Assembly: GCF_000154445.1 (NCBI RefSeq)
Contig: NZ_DS499554.1
Source: Intestinibacter bartlettii
GTDB taxonomy: Bacteria; Bacillota; Clostridia; Peptostreptococcales; Peptostreptococcaceae
DNA: 64,000 nt
Reading direction: 5' to 3' (one strand)
Positions 18,190 to 27,393 of this stretch are shown one piece after another. Below the pieces are notes generated by a model, which was not told the origin of the DNA, ran no database searches, and saw only the letters and a program-made list of their open reading frames with translations. Made by a program: the position numbers and the translations under genes. Each line of letters opens with the position of its first letter. The stretch's first letter is position 1.

Positions 18190-18233
18190 ATTTAATTCTC
18201 ATTTCTCTGCTCTAAGAAGTAGAGCCGTTAAGT
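18190..18233 (+). promoter_or_regulatory. S6:S18 ribosomal-protein leader
   Basis: An upper stem GCTCTA/TAGAGC with a 5-nt loop (18209-18214 / 18220-18225) is followed by CCG and then GTTAAGT, which can pair with ATTTAAT (18190-18196) as a lower stem. A hairpin with a CCG at the internal loop, placed just before rpsF, is the known mRNA element that binds the S6:S18 complex and represses the operon. I matched it by eye, not by covariance model. Confidence 0.7.
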
Positions 18234-18252
18234 CCAAAGGGAGGTGAAAAGA

Positions 18253-18531
18253 ATGAAAAATTATGAATTAGTTTATGTTGTAAAACCAAATTCTGATGAT
18301 GAAACAAAAGAAAGTGTTTTAAACAAAATAAAAGACGTTATTTCTTCAAATGGTGAAGTAGAAAAAGTTGATACATGGGGAAATAAGAAATTAGCTTACC
18401 AAATAGCTAAATTCACAGAAGGTTTCTATGTATTAGTTAACTTTAAGTCAGGTGTTGAAGTTCCAAAAGAATTAGACAGAAACTTAAAGATAAACGAAAA
18501 CGTAATAAGACATATGATAGTGGTTGCATAA
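18253..18531 (+). CDS. rpsF: Ribosomal protein bS6
   Basis: 92 aa, small-subunit protein that pairs with bS18 (MKNYELVYVVKPNSDD ... VDTWGNKKLAYQI ... GFYVLVNF ... LDRNLKINENVIRHMIV). ATG at 18253 lies after GGGAGGTG; a GTG at 18244 is inside the Shine-Dalgarno. First gene of rpsF-ssb-rpsR, preceded by a probable S6:S18 autoregulatory leader. Confidence 0.97.
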   Translation: MKNYELVYVVKPNSDDETKESVLNKIKDVISSNGEVEKVDTWGNKKLAYQIAKFTEGFYVLVNFKSGVEVPKELDRNLKINENVIRHMIVVA

Positions 18532-18570
18532 TTAACGTTTAATCCAAAATTTTTATAAGGAGGTTACATT

Positions 18571-19011
18571 ATGAACCATGTAGTTTTAATCGGAAGATTA
18601 ACAAAGGATCCAGAGCTTAGATATATACCAGGTACTGGAACACCTGTTGCTACATTTACTCTTGCAATTGATAGAGAATACACTAAGAAAGATGGTACAA
18701 AAGAAACAGATTTTATACCTATAGAAGTTATAGGAAAATCAGCTGAATTTTGTGCAAACTATATATCAAAAGGTAGATTAGTTGCAATCCAAGGAAATCT
18801 TAGAGTAGATAGATATCAAACTCAATCAGGAGAAAATAAAACATTCACTAAAGTAAGTGCAAGAAACGTACAAGCTTTAGATAGCAATAGAGGAAAATCA
18901 GAAAATCCATATGTTGAAAGTCATCAAGATGGACAACCAAGTTTTGAACCAACACAAGGATTAGATCCAAATGGCTTCCAAGCTATAGATGACGAAGATA
19001 TACCATTTTAA
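18571..19011 (+). CDS. ssb: Single-stranded DNA-binding protein
   Basis: 146 aa OB-fold protein starting MNHVVLIGRLTKDPELRY, with FIPIEVIGKSAEFCANYISKG, a disordered linker, and the acidic tip DDEDIPF that recruits replication and repair partners. Middle gene of the rpsF-ssb-rpsR operon; AGGAGG precedes the ATG. Confidence 0.97.
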   Translation: MNHVVLIGRLTKDPELRYIPGTGTPVATFTLAIDREYTKKDGTKETDFIPIEVIGKSAEFCANYISKGRLVAIQGNLRVDRYQTQSGENKTFTKVSARNVQALDSNRGKSENPYVESHQDGQPSFEPTQGLDPNGFQAIDDEDIPF

Positions 19012-19032
19012 GGAAAAGGAGGAATAACACAG

Positions 19033-19260
19033 ATGATAAACAAAAAAAGACGTAAAAAAAGAAGAGTTTGTCAATTCTGCGCATCAAAAGACGCTAGAAT
19101 AGATTACAAAAACACTCAAAGATTACAAAAGTACATCACTGAAAGAGGTAAAATATTACCAAGAAGAATATCAGGTACTTGTGCAAAACATCAAAGAGAA
19201 TTAACAGTGGCAATAAAAAGAGCTAGAAACTTAGCACTTTTACCATACACTTTAGACTAA
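19033..19260 (+). CDS. rpsR: Ribosomal protein bS18
   Basis: 75 aa, small-subunit protein (KKRRKKRRVCQFCASKDARI ... DYKNTQRLQKYITERGKILPRR ... GTCAKHQRELTVAIKRARNLALLPY). It retains cysteines C-x2-C plus CxxH, the zinc-binding form. Preceded by AAAGGAGG and followed by a terminator, so it ends the rpsF operon. Confidence 0.97.
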   Translation: MINKKRRKKRRVCQFCASKDARIDYKNTQRLQKYITERGKILPRRISGTCAKHQRELTVAIKRARNLALLPYTLD

Positions 19261-19267
19261 TAAAAGT

Positions 19268-19302
19268 AAGCCTTCCATTGAAATATCAAGGAAGGCTTTT
19301 TT
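19268..19302 (+). terminator. Terminator after rpsR
   Basis: AAGCCTTCC / GGAAGGCTT stem followed by TTTTTAAT; ends the rpsF-ssb-rpsR transcript. Confidence 0.9.
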
Positions 19303-19380
19303 AATAATCACTTCACAAAAATAGTATAATATTTTATTGTAATGCTTGATTAATAGATGCAAAAAATGAATATATTAAAT

Positions 19381-19425
19381 CTATAAAGTAGATACTTAGC
19401 ACATAGCTAAGTATCTACTTTATAG
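19381..19425. repeat. Perfect 20-bp inverted repeat with 5-nt loop
   Basis: The arm at 19381-19400 is the exact reverse complement of 19406-19425, with loop ACATA. No T-tract follows on either strand and it is separate from the rpsR terminator. A TATAAT follows at 19437-19442. The rest of the 19303-19639 gap is A/T-rich with no gene. Confidence 0.7.
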
Positions 19426-19639
19426 GATATATGTGTTATAATAGTTTATGTATTTGTGAGTTTAAATTTTTAAAACTTTATACCCATAATAAAAATTTAT
19501 AATTATTAGCAAAATAAATTACAAATATAAGAATGTAATTACATATTGTTTATTGAATTATTATAAGTACGATAATTAATATGCTTAAATGCTTATGGAA
19601 TTTATTTTTAAGTCAAATAATATAAAGGAGGGAAAAGTT

Positions 19640-19960
19640 GTGAAATTTAATAGAAACTCAGATATTACGAAAAATATGAAGTTAATCGAATGGATGAAAA
19701 ATGAAATATTAATGAGTGTTAGTGAATTATTTAATATTTTATTTAAAGGAGTAAGATCAGCGGATGAAGGACTCCAAGATATATTAGCAAATATTATAAT
19801 GATTACGTATCTTTTAGCTAAAAGACTAGGAATAAGTTTTAATGAAATAGACTATAAAATAAAAGAGAAAATTTCATTAGGAATAAAGGAAGACCACAGT
19901 ATAGAAAAATGGTATGGAGATTTGACTAATTTAAAAAATCATATTGAAAACAGGGAGTGA
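19640..19960 (+). CDS. MazG-like family protein
   Basis: 106 aa, all-alpha. The segment LIEWMKNEILMSVSELFNILFKG followed by EGLQDILANIIMITYLLAKRLGI matches the MazG-like family conserved in clostridia. A full set of MazG acidic metal ligands is not obvious, so pyrophosphatase activity is uncertain. GTG at 19640, nine nt after GGAGG, is chosen over an upstream ATG lacking a Shine-Dalgarno. It lies upstream of the DUF2232-gdpP-rplI-dnaB cluster. Confidence 0.7.
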   Translation: MKFNRNSDITKNMKLIEWMKNEILMSVSELFNILFKGVRSADEGLQDILANIIMITYLLAKRLGISFNEIDYKIKEKISLGIKEDHSIEKWYGDLTNLKNHIENRE

Positions 19961-19967
19961 TTGTGAA

Positions 19968-20942
19968 TTGAATAAAAAACTAACATTGCCCCAAACAATA
20001 ATAATAACATTATTTTGTATAATGATGATATTAGCTATATTTAATATGCCTCAATTAGGAATATTTAGTATAGGAGTATCAGCTTTGTTTGTGGTAATTG
20101 CTACTTTATCAGACAGCAAAGGTATTTTTATATCTATTGCTATGGTAATTTTGGGATTGGTTTTATTTATAAAGCCAATATATATTTTTGATATTTGTCT
20201 GAATTTTATTATACCTGGAATAATAATAGGTATGATTACTAAGAATGTATTGAATCATAGAGAAGATAATAAATATAATCCTATTTTTATGGGAACCATT
20301 GCATTTATAATCGGATTAATTGCAAATTATTTAATATCAAAATATTTATTTAATATCAATATATTAGAAGAATTCACTTCTGTTATGAAAACACAATTAT
20401 CTACACAAATTAGTGCAATACAAGAATCTGTATCGTCATTGGCATCAGTGTCGAATATTACAGAGGAATCAATAATACAAACAGTTTTAAATATTATGCC
20501 ATTGATATTATTTTCTAGGTCTATAATGCTATCTATACTTACATATTTTTTAGCTATATATACCTTAAAGAAAATAAGAAAAAACGATTTAAAAGAGAAA
20601 TTGATGCAAATAAAATTTTCTAGATTTTATTTACCGGGAAATGCTGTATTAACTTCGTTTATTTTATATATACTTATAATGTTACTTGAAATACTAAAAA
20701 CTCCACTATATACAGATTTAATATTAATGAATTTAGAGTTAATATTCTATATATTATTCTTTATACAAGGAGTATCAGTAGCTGTATTTTTCGGGAAGAA
20801 ATGGCTTAAATCAGGTCAAATAATAAAATTTACTATGGGAGTTATAGCAATACTTGTACTTGGAATTATGTCAATTTCTATATTAGGAATGATAGATACT
20901 ATATTCGACTTTAGAAGAGTAAAGAATTGTGAATTAATATAG
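19968..20942 (+). CDS. DUF2232 (YybS-like) multi-pass membrane protein
   Basis: 324 aa with about eight hydrophobic segments (for example TIIITLFCIMMILAIF, FIIPGIIIGMI, PIFMGTIAFIIGLIANYLI, VLTSFILYILIMLLEIL, IIKFTMGVIAILVLGIMSI). This is the YybS family that sits directly before gdpP in Firmicutes; substrate unknown. TTG at 19968 after GGGAGTGA is the likely start. Confidence 0.8.
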   Translation: MNKKLTLPQTIIITLFCIMMILAIFNMPQLGIFSIGVSALFVVIATLSDSKGIFISIAMVILGLVLFIKPIYIFDICLNFIIPGIIIGMITKNVLNHREDNKYNPIFMGTIAFIIGLIANYLISKYLFNINILEEFTSVMKTQLSTQISAIQESVSSLASVSNITEESIIQTVLNIMPLILFSRSIMLSILTYFLAIYTLKKIRKNDLKEKLMQIKFSRFYLPGNAVLTSFILYILIMLLEILKTPLYTDLILMNLELIFYILFFIQGVSVAVFFGKKWLKSGQIIKFTMGVIAILVLGIMSISILGMIDTIFDFRRVKNCELI

Positions 20943-20952
20943 GAGGAAAAAG

Positions 20953-22953
20953 ATGAGGAATAAGCCGAATTTTAAAATAAATATGCCAGAAATCAATGCT
21001 TATATATTAATAATAGGGATAATGAGTATAATGCTTCTTGCTTATAATTTATATTTAGGGGGCTTATTTTTCTTTGGCTTTATATATATAGTTTTTCACA
21101 ATTGGAGAATTGCTAATTTTAGAAAGAAGGAATGGAATAAATATATTCAAAATTTGTCTTTAGATATGGATGAAACAACAAAAAAGGCAATAATGAATTT
21201 ACCAATTCCACTTTGTATATTAGAATTCGATGGAAATATAAATTGGTACAATAATAAATTTTATGAAATGACAGGTTCACCAGATTTATTAGGTGAAAAT
21301 ATAGATAATATAATACAAAACCTTGATTTAAGAAAGGTTTTGAATGAAAATAAAGAAATGTATACTGATGTAGAATACAAAAATAGAAAGTATACAGTTG
21401 TTTATAACGTTATAAAAAACGAACAAAACAACAAAGCTAAATATTTAATGATGCTATATTGGTTAGATAAAACAGAATATTTAGATTTAAGACAGAGATA
21501 TGAAGACAATAAAAATGTAATCATGTTAATTCAAGTTGATGGATATGATGAAGTTTTAAAAAGTGCTCCAGAAGAAAAAAGATCATTAATAACAGTAGAG
21601 TTAGAACGAATCTTTGCTGCTGTATTTGAAAATGAACTAAAAGGAGCGATTAAGAAGACATCACAAGATAAGTATGTATTCTTTACAAGAGAAAAGGAAC
21701 TAAAGAAACTTCAAGAAAATAAATTCGCAATATTAGATACAATCAGAAATATAAATTGCGAAAATACACTTCCAGTCACTATAAGTATAGGAGTCGGAAG
21801 AGAAGGAGATTCTTTATATGAAGATTTGCAACGTGCAAATGGTGCATTAGACTTAGCTTTAGGTAGAGGTGGAGATCAAGCTGTTGTAAAAACAAAAGAT
21901 AAATTTGAATTTTACGGTGGAAAATCTAAAGCTGTAGAAAAAACTACGAAAGTTAAATCTAGACTAATAGGTTATGCACTTAAAGAAGTAATTTCACAAA
22001 GTAATAATATATACATTATGGGTCATAAATATCCAGACTTAGATGCAATGGGTGCAGCTGTCGGCATATTTGACATATGTAAGTCTTGTGGCAAATCAGC
22101 TCATATAGTATTAGATGATGTGAATGATTCAATAGAAGAATTCGTTAAAAGAGTAAAAAAACAAGAATATTATAAGGGCGTATTTGTAACATGTGAAGAT
22201 GCTATAAAAAATTGCAATAAAGATACTGTTGTAATAGTTGTAGATACTCATAGACCAAGTTATACAGAATGTCAAGAATTATTAAATATCGCTAAAAAGG
22301 TTATAGTAATAGATCACCATAGAAGAGGTGTGGAATTTATAAAAGATACAGTTTTATTATTCCACGAGATATATGTATCATCTACATGTGAAATGGTAAC
22401 AGAACTTATTCAGTACTTAGAAGAAGATGTTAAGATAAATAAATTAACGGCAGAAGGATTACTTGCCGGTATTAATTTAGATACGAAATTCTTTGCATTT
22501 AAGACTGGAGTAAGAACTTTTGAAGCTGCATCTTACCTGAAAAAAATCGGTGCAGATACGGTTGAAACTAAAATGTTATTTAAATCGAATGTAGAAGATT
22601 TTATTGCTAGAGCTGATATTATAAAAAATACAAAAATAATAAATAAAAGAATTTGTATTGCTTATTCGGAATCAGAAATAAGCAATATAAATGTAGTCAT
22701 AGCTAAGGCGGCTGATGAACTTTTAAATATTAAAAATGTTGAAGCTTCTTTTATCCTAGGACATAAAAATGATACTGTATTTATCAGTGCAAGGTCATTA
22801 GGACAAATTAACGTTCACGTACTCATGGAAAAACTAGGAGGCGGCGGACATATAGATATAGCTGGTGCACAACTTAAAAACGTAACATTAAACCAAGCTT
22901 ACAAACAAGTGCATCAGATAATAGAAGAATATTTAGAGGAGGAAAATCAATGA
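20953..22953 (+). CDS. gdpP: Cyclic-di-AMP phosphodiesterase GdpP
   Basis: 666 aa membrane enzyme that degrades c-di-AMP. Order: two N-terminal transmembrane helices (about 12-50), a PAS-like domain (LCILEFDGNINWYNNKFYEM), a degenerate GGDEF domain (about 190-310), and a DHH/DHHA1 phosphodiesterase with GHKYPDLDAMGAA, VDTHRP, DHHRRG and GGGGHIDIAGAQ. AGGAGG precedes the ATG. Its stop overlaps the rplI start by 4 nt (ATGA), so the two are coupled. Confidence 0.95.
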   Translation: MRNKPNFKINMPEINAYILIIGIMSIMLLAYNLYLGGLFFFGFIYIVFHNWRIANFRKKEWNKYIQNLSLDMDETTKKAIMNLPIPLCILEFDGNINWYNNKFYEMTGSPDLLGENIDNIIQNLDLRKVLNENKEMYTDVEYKNRKYTVVYNVIKNEQNNKAKYLMMLYWLDKTEYLDLRQRYEDNKNVIMLIQVDGYDEVLKSAPEEKRSLITVELERIFAAVFENELKGAIKKTSQDKYVFFTREKELKKLQENKFAILDTIRNINCENTLPVTISIGVGREGDSLYEDLQRANGALDLALGRGGDQAVVKTKDKFEFYGGKSKAVEKTTKVKSRLIGYALKEVISQSNNIYIMGHKYPDLDAMGAAVGIFDICKSCGKSAHIVLDDVNDSIEEFVKRVKKQEYYKGVFVTCEDAIKNCNKDTVVIVVDTHRPSYTECQELLNIAKKVIVIDHHRRGVEFIKDTVLLFHEIYVSSTCEMVTELIQYLEEDVKINKLTAEGLLAGINLDTKFFAFKTGVRTFEAASYLKKIGADTVETKMLFKSNVEDFIARADIIKNTKIINKRICIAYSESEISNINVVIAKAADELLNIKNVEASFILGHKNDTVFISARSLGQINVHVLMEKLGGGGHIDIAGAQLKNVTLNQAYKQVHQIIEEYLEEENQ

Positions 22954-23396
22954 AAGTAATATTATTAAAAGACGTTAAAGGCACAGGAAAAAAAGGTGAG
23001 GTTAAAGAAGTAAGTGATGGATATGCAAGAAACTTCTTACTACCTAAAAAAATGGCGAAAGTAGCAGATAACCAAGCTGTTAAAGAATTAAAAGAACAAA
23101 ATAAATCAGCAGAAATAAAAGCTCAAAAAGAATATGAAGAAGCTGTTGAATTAGGAGATAAAATGAAAGAAATGAATATAGAAATATATTCAAAAGCAGG
23201 AGAAGGCGGAAGATTATTCGGTTCTATAACTGCAAAAGAAATCGCAGAACAACTTAAAAAACAAAAAGGTATAACTGTAGATAAAAGAAAAATACTTTTA
23301 AATGAACCGATAAGAGTTTTAGGTTCTAGATTTGTTGAAATAAAAATTCATCAAAAGGTTGTTACTAAGATAAGAGTTGACGTAAAAGAAAAATAA
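22950..23396 (+). CDS. rplI: Ribosomal protein bL9
   Basis: 148 aa two-domain protein (MKVILLKDVKGTGKKGEVKE ... VSDGYARNFLLPK, then GEGGRLFGSITAKEIAEQLK). The start overlaps gdpP by 4 nt and uses the GGAGG within gdpP. The gdpP-rplI-dnaB order is conserved in Firmicutes. Confidence 0.97.
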   Translation: MKVILLKDVKGTGKKGEVKEVSDGYARNFLLPKKMAKVADNQAVKELKEQNKSAEIKAQKEYEEAVELGDKMKEMNIEIYSKAGEGGRLFGSITAKEIAEQLKKQKGITVDKRKILLNEPIRVLGSRFVEIKIHQKVVTKIRVDVKEK

Positions 23397-23419
23397 ACCT
23401 GAACTTGAGGTGATATATA

Positions 23420-24748
23420 ATGGAGGATAATATGAGAATTCCTCCACATAGTGTGGAAGCAGAACAGTCTGTATTAGGATCTATATTACTAGATAAAGAG
23501 GCTATGATAAGTGTTTCTGAGACATTAGTACCAGAGGATTTTTATAAGGAAGCACATAAAGTAATTTATGAAAGTATGTTAAAACTTTATAATAGTCAAT
23601 CTGAAATAGATTTAATAACATTGACAGATGAACTAAGAGATCAGGGGTATTTAGATGATATCGGAGGAATAGCATATATAACAAGTTTATCTACTGTTGT
23701 TCCAACAACATCTAATATAAAATATTATGTAAATATAGTAAAAGAAAAGTCTATATCTAGACAATTGATATCAGCAGCTAATGATATCATAAATTTAGGT
23801 TATGATGGTTCTGCAAAAGTTGAATATGTTTTAGAAAATGCAGAAAAAAAGATTTTTGATATATCCCAAGAAAGAGCCACTAATGATTTCCAACCTATAA
23901 ATCAAGTTATTTCAGAAGCACTTTCTATGCTTGAAAAATTATATGAAGAAAAGAATGATGTTACTGGTTTAACTACTGGATTTAGGGATTTAAATAAAAA
24001 AATAAATGGACTTCAAAGATCTGACTTATTATTAATAGCAGCACGTCCGGCAATGGGTAAAACAGCATTTGCTCTTAATTTAGTTCAAAATGCAGCATTA
24101 AAGGGAGATGCATCGGTTGCTGTGTTTAGTCTTGAAATGTCGAAGGAACAGCTTGTTCAACGTATGATAGCTTCTCAATCTACTGTTGAATTAAAAAAGA
24201 TAAAAACAGGAACATTAGCTGATAATGATTGGCCAAGAATTACAGATGGAATGGCTATCTTATCTGGAGCTAAAATTCATATAGATGATACTCCTGGTAT
24301 AAAAATATCTGAATTAAGATCAAAATGTAGAAAGTTAAAAATAGAAAAAGGACTGGATTTAGTATTAATAGATTACTTACAGCTTATGGAAGGTGAAGGT
24401 CAGAACGAAAGTAGACAACAAGAAATAGCTAAAATATCTAGGTCTTTAAAAATATTAGCAAAAGAATTGGATTGTCCAGTTGTTGCATTATCGCAGTTAT
24501 CAAGGGCACCAGAGCAAAGGGCAGACCATAGACCGATGCTTTCAGACTTGAGGGAATCAGGGTCTATAGAACAGGATGCCGATATAGTAATGTTTTTATA
24601 TAGAGACGAATATTATAATCCAGATACAGAAAAGAAAAATATCGGTGAAGTTATTGTTGCTAAAAACAGACACGGAGAAACAGGAACTGTAGAGTTAGTT
24701 TGGTTTGGTGGAATACAAAAATTTGCTGATAAAATGATTGAACAATAA
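23420..24748 (+). CDS. dnaB: Replicative DNA helicase
   Basis: Hexameric fork helicase (DnaC in Bacillus naming), 442 aa. N-terminal primase-interacting domain starting RIPPHSVEAEQSVLGSIL; C-terminal RecA-like domain with Walker A ARPAMGKTAFALN, Walker B LVLIDYLQLM, and DLRESGSIEQDADIVMFLYRDEYY. Start ATG 23420 follows GAGGTGATATATA; a second ATG four codons on is possible. The loader gene lies about 2 kb away on the other strand. Confidence 0.97.
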   Translation: MEDNMRIPPHSVEAEQSVLGSILLDKEAMISVSETLVPEDFYKEAHKVIYESMLKLYNSQSEIDLITLTDELRDQGYLDDIGGIAYITSLSTVVPTTSNIKYYVNIVKEKSISRQLISAANDIINLGYDGSAKVEYVLENAEKKIFDISQERATNDFQPINQVISEALSMLEKLYEEKNDVTGLTTGFRDLNKKINGLQRSDLLLIAARPAMGKTAFALNLVQNAALKGDASVAVFSLEMSKEQLVQRMIASQSTVELKKIKTGTLADNDWPRITDGMAILSGAKIHIDDTPGIKISELRSKCRKLKIEKGLDLVLIDYLQLMEGEGQNESRQQEIAKISRSLKILAKELDCPVVALSQLSRAPEQRADHRPMLSDLRESGSIEQDADIVMFLYRDEYYNPDTEKKNIGEVIVAKNRHGETGTVELVWFGGIQKFADKMIEQ

Positions 24749-24813
24749 AGAATATTATATTTAGAAGTATAGTATTTGAATAAAAGTATATATTAAAATA
24801 AAGTATTAATTAG

Positions 24814-24865
24814 AATTATACACAATATCCACAGGCCTCTGTTGATAATTGTGTATAATTTTTGT
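24814..24865 (+). terminator. Terminator after dnaB
   Basis: Long stem: AATTATACACAAT (24814-24826) pairs with ATTGTGTATAATT (24848-24860), continued inward by ATCCACAG / CTGTTGAT with one mismatch, followed by TTTTG. The inner part also contains a DnaA-box-like TATCCACAG. The rest of the 24749-25006 gap shows no gene. Confidence 0.75.
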
Positions 24866-25006
24866 TGGGAACTTATTGTAAATTATATTGAAAATACAAA
24901 TTAAATTATTTAAATTCTAAATAAAGTTGCATTAAAATCGAAGATTTGATAAACTATTACACGTAAGAGTTCGAAAATTAATAATAATTTATATAGAGGT
25001 GAACGT

Positions 25007-26302
25007 ATGAAAACAGTAGCAATAGTAGGCTCTCAATGGGGAGACGAAGGAAAAGGTAAAGTAATAGATTTCTTAGCTACTCAAGCAGATGTAGTAATAA
25101 GAGCACAAGGTGGAAATAATGCTGGTCATACTATAGTTGTAGATGGTAAAAAATTTGCATTAAGATTAATACCTTCTGGAATATTAAATCCAAATACTAT
25201 AAATGTTATAGGAAATGGTATAGTTTTTGACCCAAAAGGATTCTTTGAAGAACTTGAAATGTTACAATCAAATGGGATAGATACTAAAAATATCAAAATA
25301 AGTGATAGAGCTCACATAATATTCCCATATCATAAAGAACTTGACGGTTTAGCTGAAGAAGCTAGAGGAGATAACAAAATAGGAACTACTAAAAGAGGTA
25401 TAGGACCTTGTTATATGGATAAAACTGAAAGATCAGGAATAAGAATATGTGATTTAATGGATAAAGATGTATTCGCTAAAAAACTGAAAGGTCAAGTAGA
25501 GGCTAAAAATAAATTAGTTAAAGGTGTATATGACAAAAAAGAAGATATGTTTAATTTCGATGAAATTTATTCTGAATTCATGACATATGCAGAAAAATTA
25601 AGACCATTTGTTGCTGATACAACTGTAATAGTTTATGATGCAATAAAAGCTGGTAAAAAAGTTTTATTTGAAGGAGCACAAGGTACTTTATTAGACTTAG
25701 ATTTAGGAACATACCCATATGTTACTTCATCTCACCCAACATCAGGTGGATTTGCAGTTGGTGCTGGTATAGGACCAAACATGATAAAAGACGTTGTAGG
25801 TATAGTTAAAGCTTACACTACAAGAGTTGGTGAAGGGCCATTCGTTACTGAACAATTAAACGAAATCGGTGACCAAATAAGAATAAAAGGTCATGAATTT
25901 GGTACAGTAACTGGTAGATCAAGAAGATGTGGATGGTTCGATGCTGTTGTTGTTAAATATGCAGCTAGAACTAATGGTTTAACTAGTATAGCATTCATGT
26001 TATTAGATGTTTTAACAGGATTTGAAGAAATACAAATCTGTACAGCTTACAAATGTGGAGATGAAATATTAGAAAACTTCCCAGCTTCATTAGAGCAATT
26101 AGCTAAATGCGAACCTGTTTATGAAACAATGCCAGGCTGGACAGAAGATATAACTAAGGTTGAAAAATACGAAGACCTTCCAGAAAACGCTAAAAAATAT
26201 ATAACTAGAATAGAAGAATTAATAGGCGTTAACGTAGATTTAGTTTCTGTTGGACCAAACAGAGCTCAAACTATAATAAGAAAAAATGTATTCGATAATT
26301 AA
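25007..26302 (+). CDS. purA: Adenylosuccinate synthetase
   Basis: GTP-dependent first step from IMP to AMP. 431 aa with the P-loop GSQWGDEGKGKVID, NAGHTIV, GTTKRGIGPCYMDK, EGAQGTLLDLDLGTYPYVTSS and the GTP-binding VGPNR near the C-terminus. GAGGTG precedes the ATG. Convergent with dnaI across a bidirectional terminator. No purine riboswitch is visible upstream. Confidence 0.97.
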   Translation: MKTVAIVGSQWGDEGKGKVIDFLATQADVVIRAQGGNNAGHTIVVDGKKFALRLIPSGILNPNTINVIGNGIVFDPKGFFEELEMLQSNGIDTKNIKISDRAHIIFPYHKELDGLAEEARGDNKIGTTKRGIGPCYMDKTERSGIRICDLMDKDVFAKKLKGQVEAKNKLVKGVYDKKEDMFNFDEIYSEFMTYAEKLRPFVADTTVIVYDAIKAGKKVLFEGAQGTLLDLDLGTYPYVTSSHPTSGGFAVGAGIGPNMIKDVVGIVKAYTTRVGEGPFVTEQLNEIGDQIRIKGHEFGTVTGRSRRCGWFDAVVVKYAARTNGLTSIAFMLLDVLTGFEEIQICTAYKCGDEILENFPASLEQLAKCEPVYETMPGWTEDITKVEKYEDLPENAKKYITRIEELIGVNVDLVSVGPNRAQTIIRKNVFDN

Positions 26303-26341
26303 TCAATAGATTTTTTAAGATATCGGAATTTAATATAAAAT

Positions 26342-26388
26342 AAAAAGGATGTATCATTAGATTAGAATCTAAATGGTACATCCTTTTT
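26342..26388. terminator. Bidirectional terminator between purA and dnaI
   Basis: AAAAAGGATGTA / TACATCCTTTTTTT stem, with inner AGATT/AATCT pairing, A-tract on one side and T-tract on the other; serves both convergent genes. Confidence 0.88.
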
Positions 26389-27381
26389 TTAATCAAATTT
26401 ACTTTCCCATCTTAAGTCTTTTCCAACAAATTTAACTAAAGTAAATTTATCAAAAATTCTAGATGAAATTCTCTCTGTATAAGTTTCGGCTAATTTGCTA
26501 AGAGAGAAGTTAGTTGAAATAATAGTTTTCTTTTTGTTTAACAACCTAGTATTTAATATCATAAATAATTCACTTACTGTAAATGTATTTGTAAGTTCAG
26601 TTCCAAGGTCGTCTATTATCAAAAGATCACACTCGAACAAGTTGTTATAGTTTTCTTTTGATATAGAATTGTTTATATTGTGGAATTTATATTCCTCAAT
26701 TATTTCAAACATTTTAAATGATGTTTGATAGATAACAGTAAACCCTTTATCTAATAAAGCCTTAGCTATACAGTTTGACATAAAGGTTTTTCCTAAACCA
26801 GTATCGCCATAGAATAAAAGATTTTCTTCATTTTCTTTAGTGAAGTTTTGAACAAACATTTCACATATTGCAGATATTTCAAGTATATTTTGCTTTGAAG
26901 AAATATTTAATTCTGGTATTATCTCATCTGAAAACAGAGAAAGGTCCAGAGTATTAAAATTTTGTGTTTTGAAATTTTTTGATATATTAGACATCTTATA
27001 ATATTCATTTATAAGAGCTTGTTTAAAACAGTTACATTTCTCACCGCTTTTTAAAAATCCAGTATCCTCACAAAGTGGACATTCATATTGAATTTCTAGA
27101 GCATTTTTAGGTATATTATGCATTTTTAAAAGATTATTTTTGCTTAATTTTAAAGCATTCAATTTATCTTTATATTGATTTAATTGGATTTCTTTATCTG
27201 GAGAATTAGATATAACAATTCTCATCATTCTTAGCCCAACATTAGTAATGTCGTCATCTATTTTTTGTATCTCGGGGAATCTATTATAAATTTTCTTTTT
27301 TCTTTCTTCGAATTCATATTCAGCTTTATCTCTTTTTTGCTGGTATGAAAACAAGATTTCCCTTACTGCAGAATCTTTCAA
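26389..27381 (-). CDS. dnaI: Helicase loader, DnaI/DnaC-like AAA+ ATPase
   Basis: 330 aa. The N-terminal half is helical with a four-cysteine cluster (YECPLCEDTG ... KCNCFK) typical of DnaI zinc-binding regions. The ATPase half has Walker A YGDTGLGKTF, Walker B LLIIDDLGTE, and sensor TIISTNFS. It would load the DnaB helicase. Start is TTG at 27381, with AGGTGAT overlapping the end of the upstream DnaD-like gene. The pair forms a primosome operon beside purA. Confidence 0.9.
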   Translation of the reverse strand: MKDSAVREILFSYQQKRDKAEYEFEERKKKIYNRFPEIQKIDDDITNVGLRMMRIVISNSPDKEIQLNQYKDKLNALKLSKNNLLKMHNIPKNALEIQYECPLCEDTGFLKSGEKCNCFKQALINEYYKMSNISKNFKTQNFNTLDLSLFSDEIIPELNISSKQNILEISAICEMFVQNFTKENEENLLFYGDTGLGKTFMSNCIAKALLDKGFTVIYQTSFKMFEIIEEYKFHNINNSISKENYNNLFECDLLIIDDLGTELTNTFTVSELFMILNTRLLNKKKTIISTNFSLSKLAETYTERISSRIFDKFTLVKFVGKDLRWESKFD

Positions 27382-27393
27382 TTAGTTCATCAC

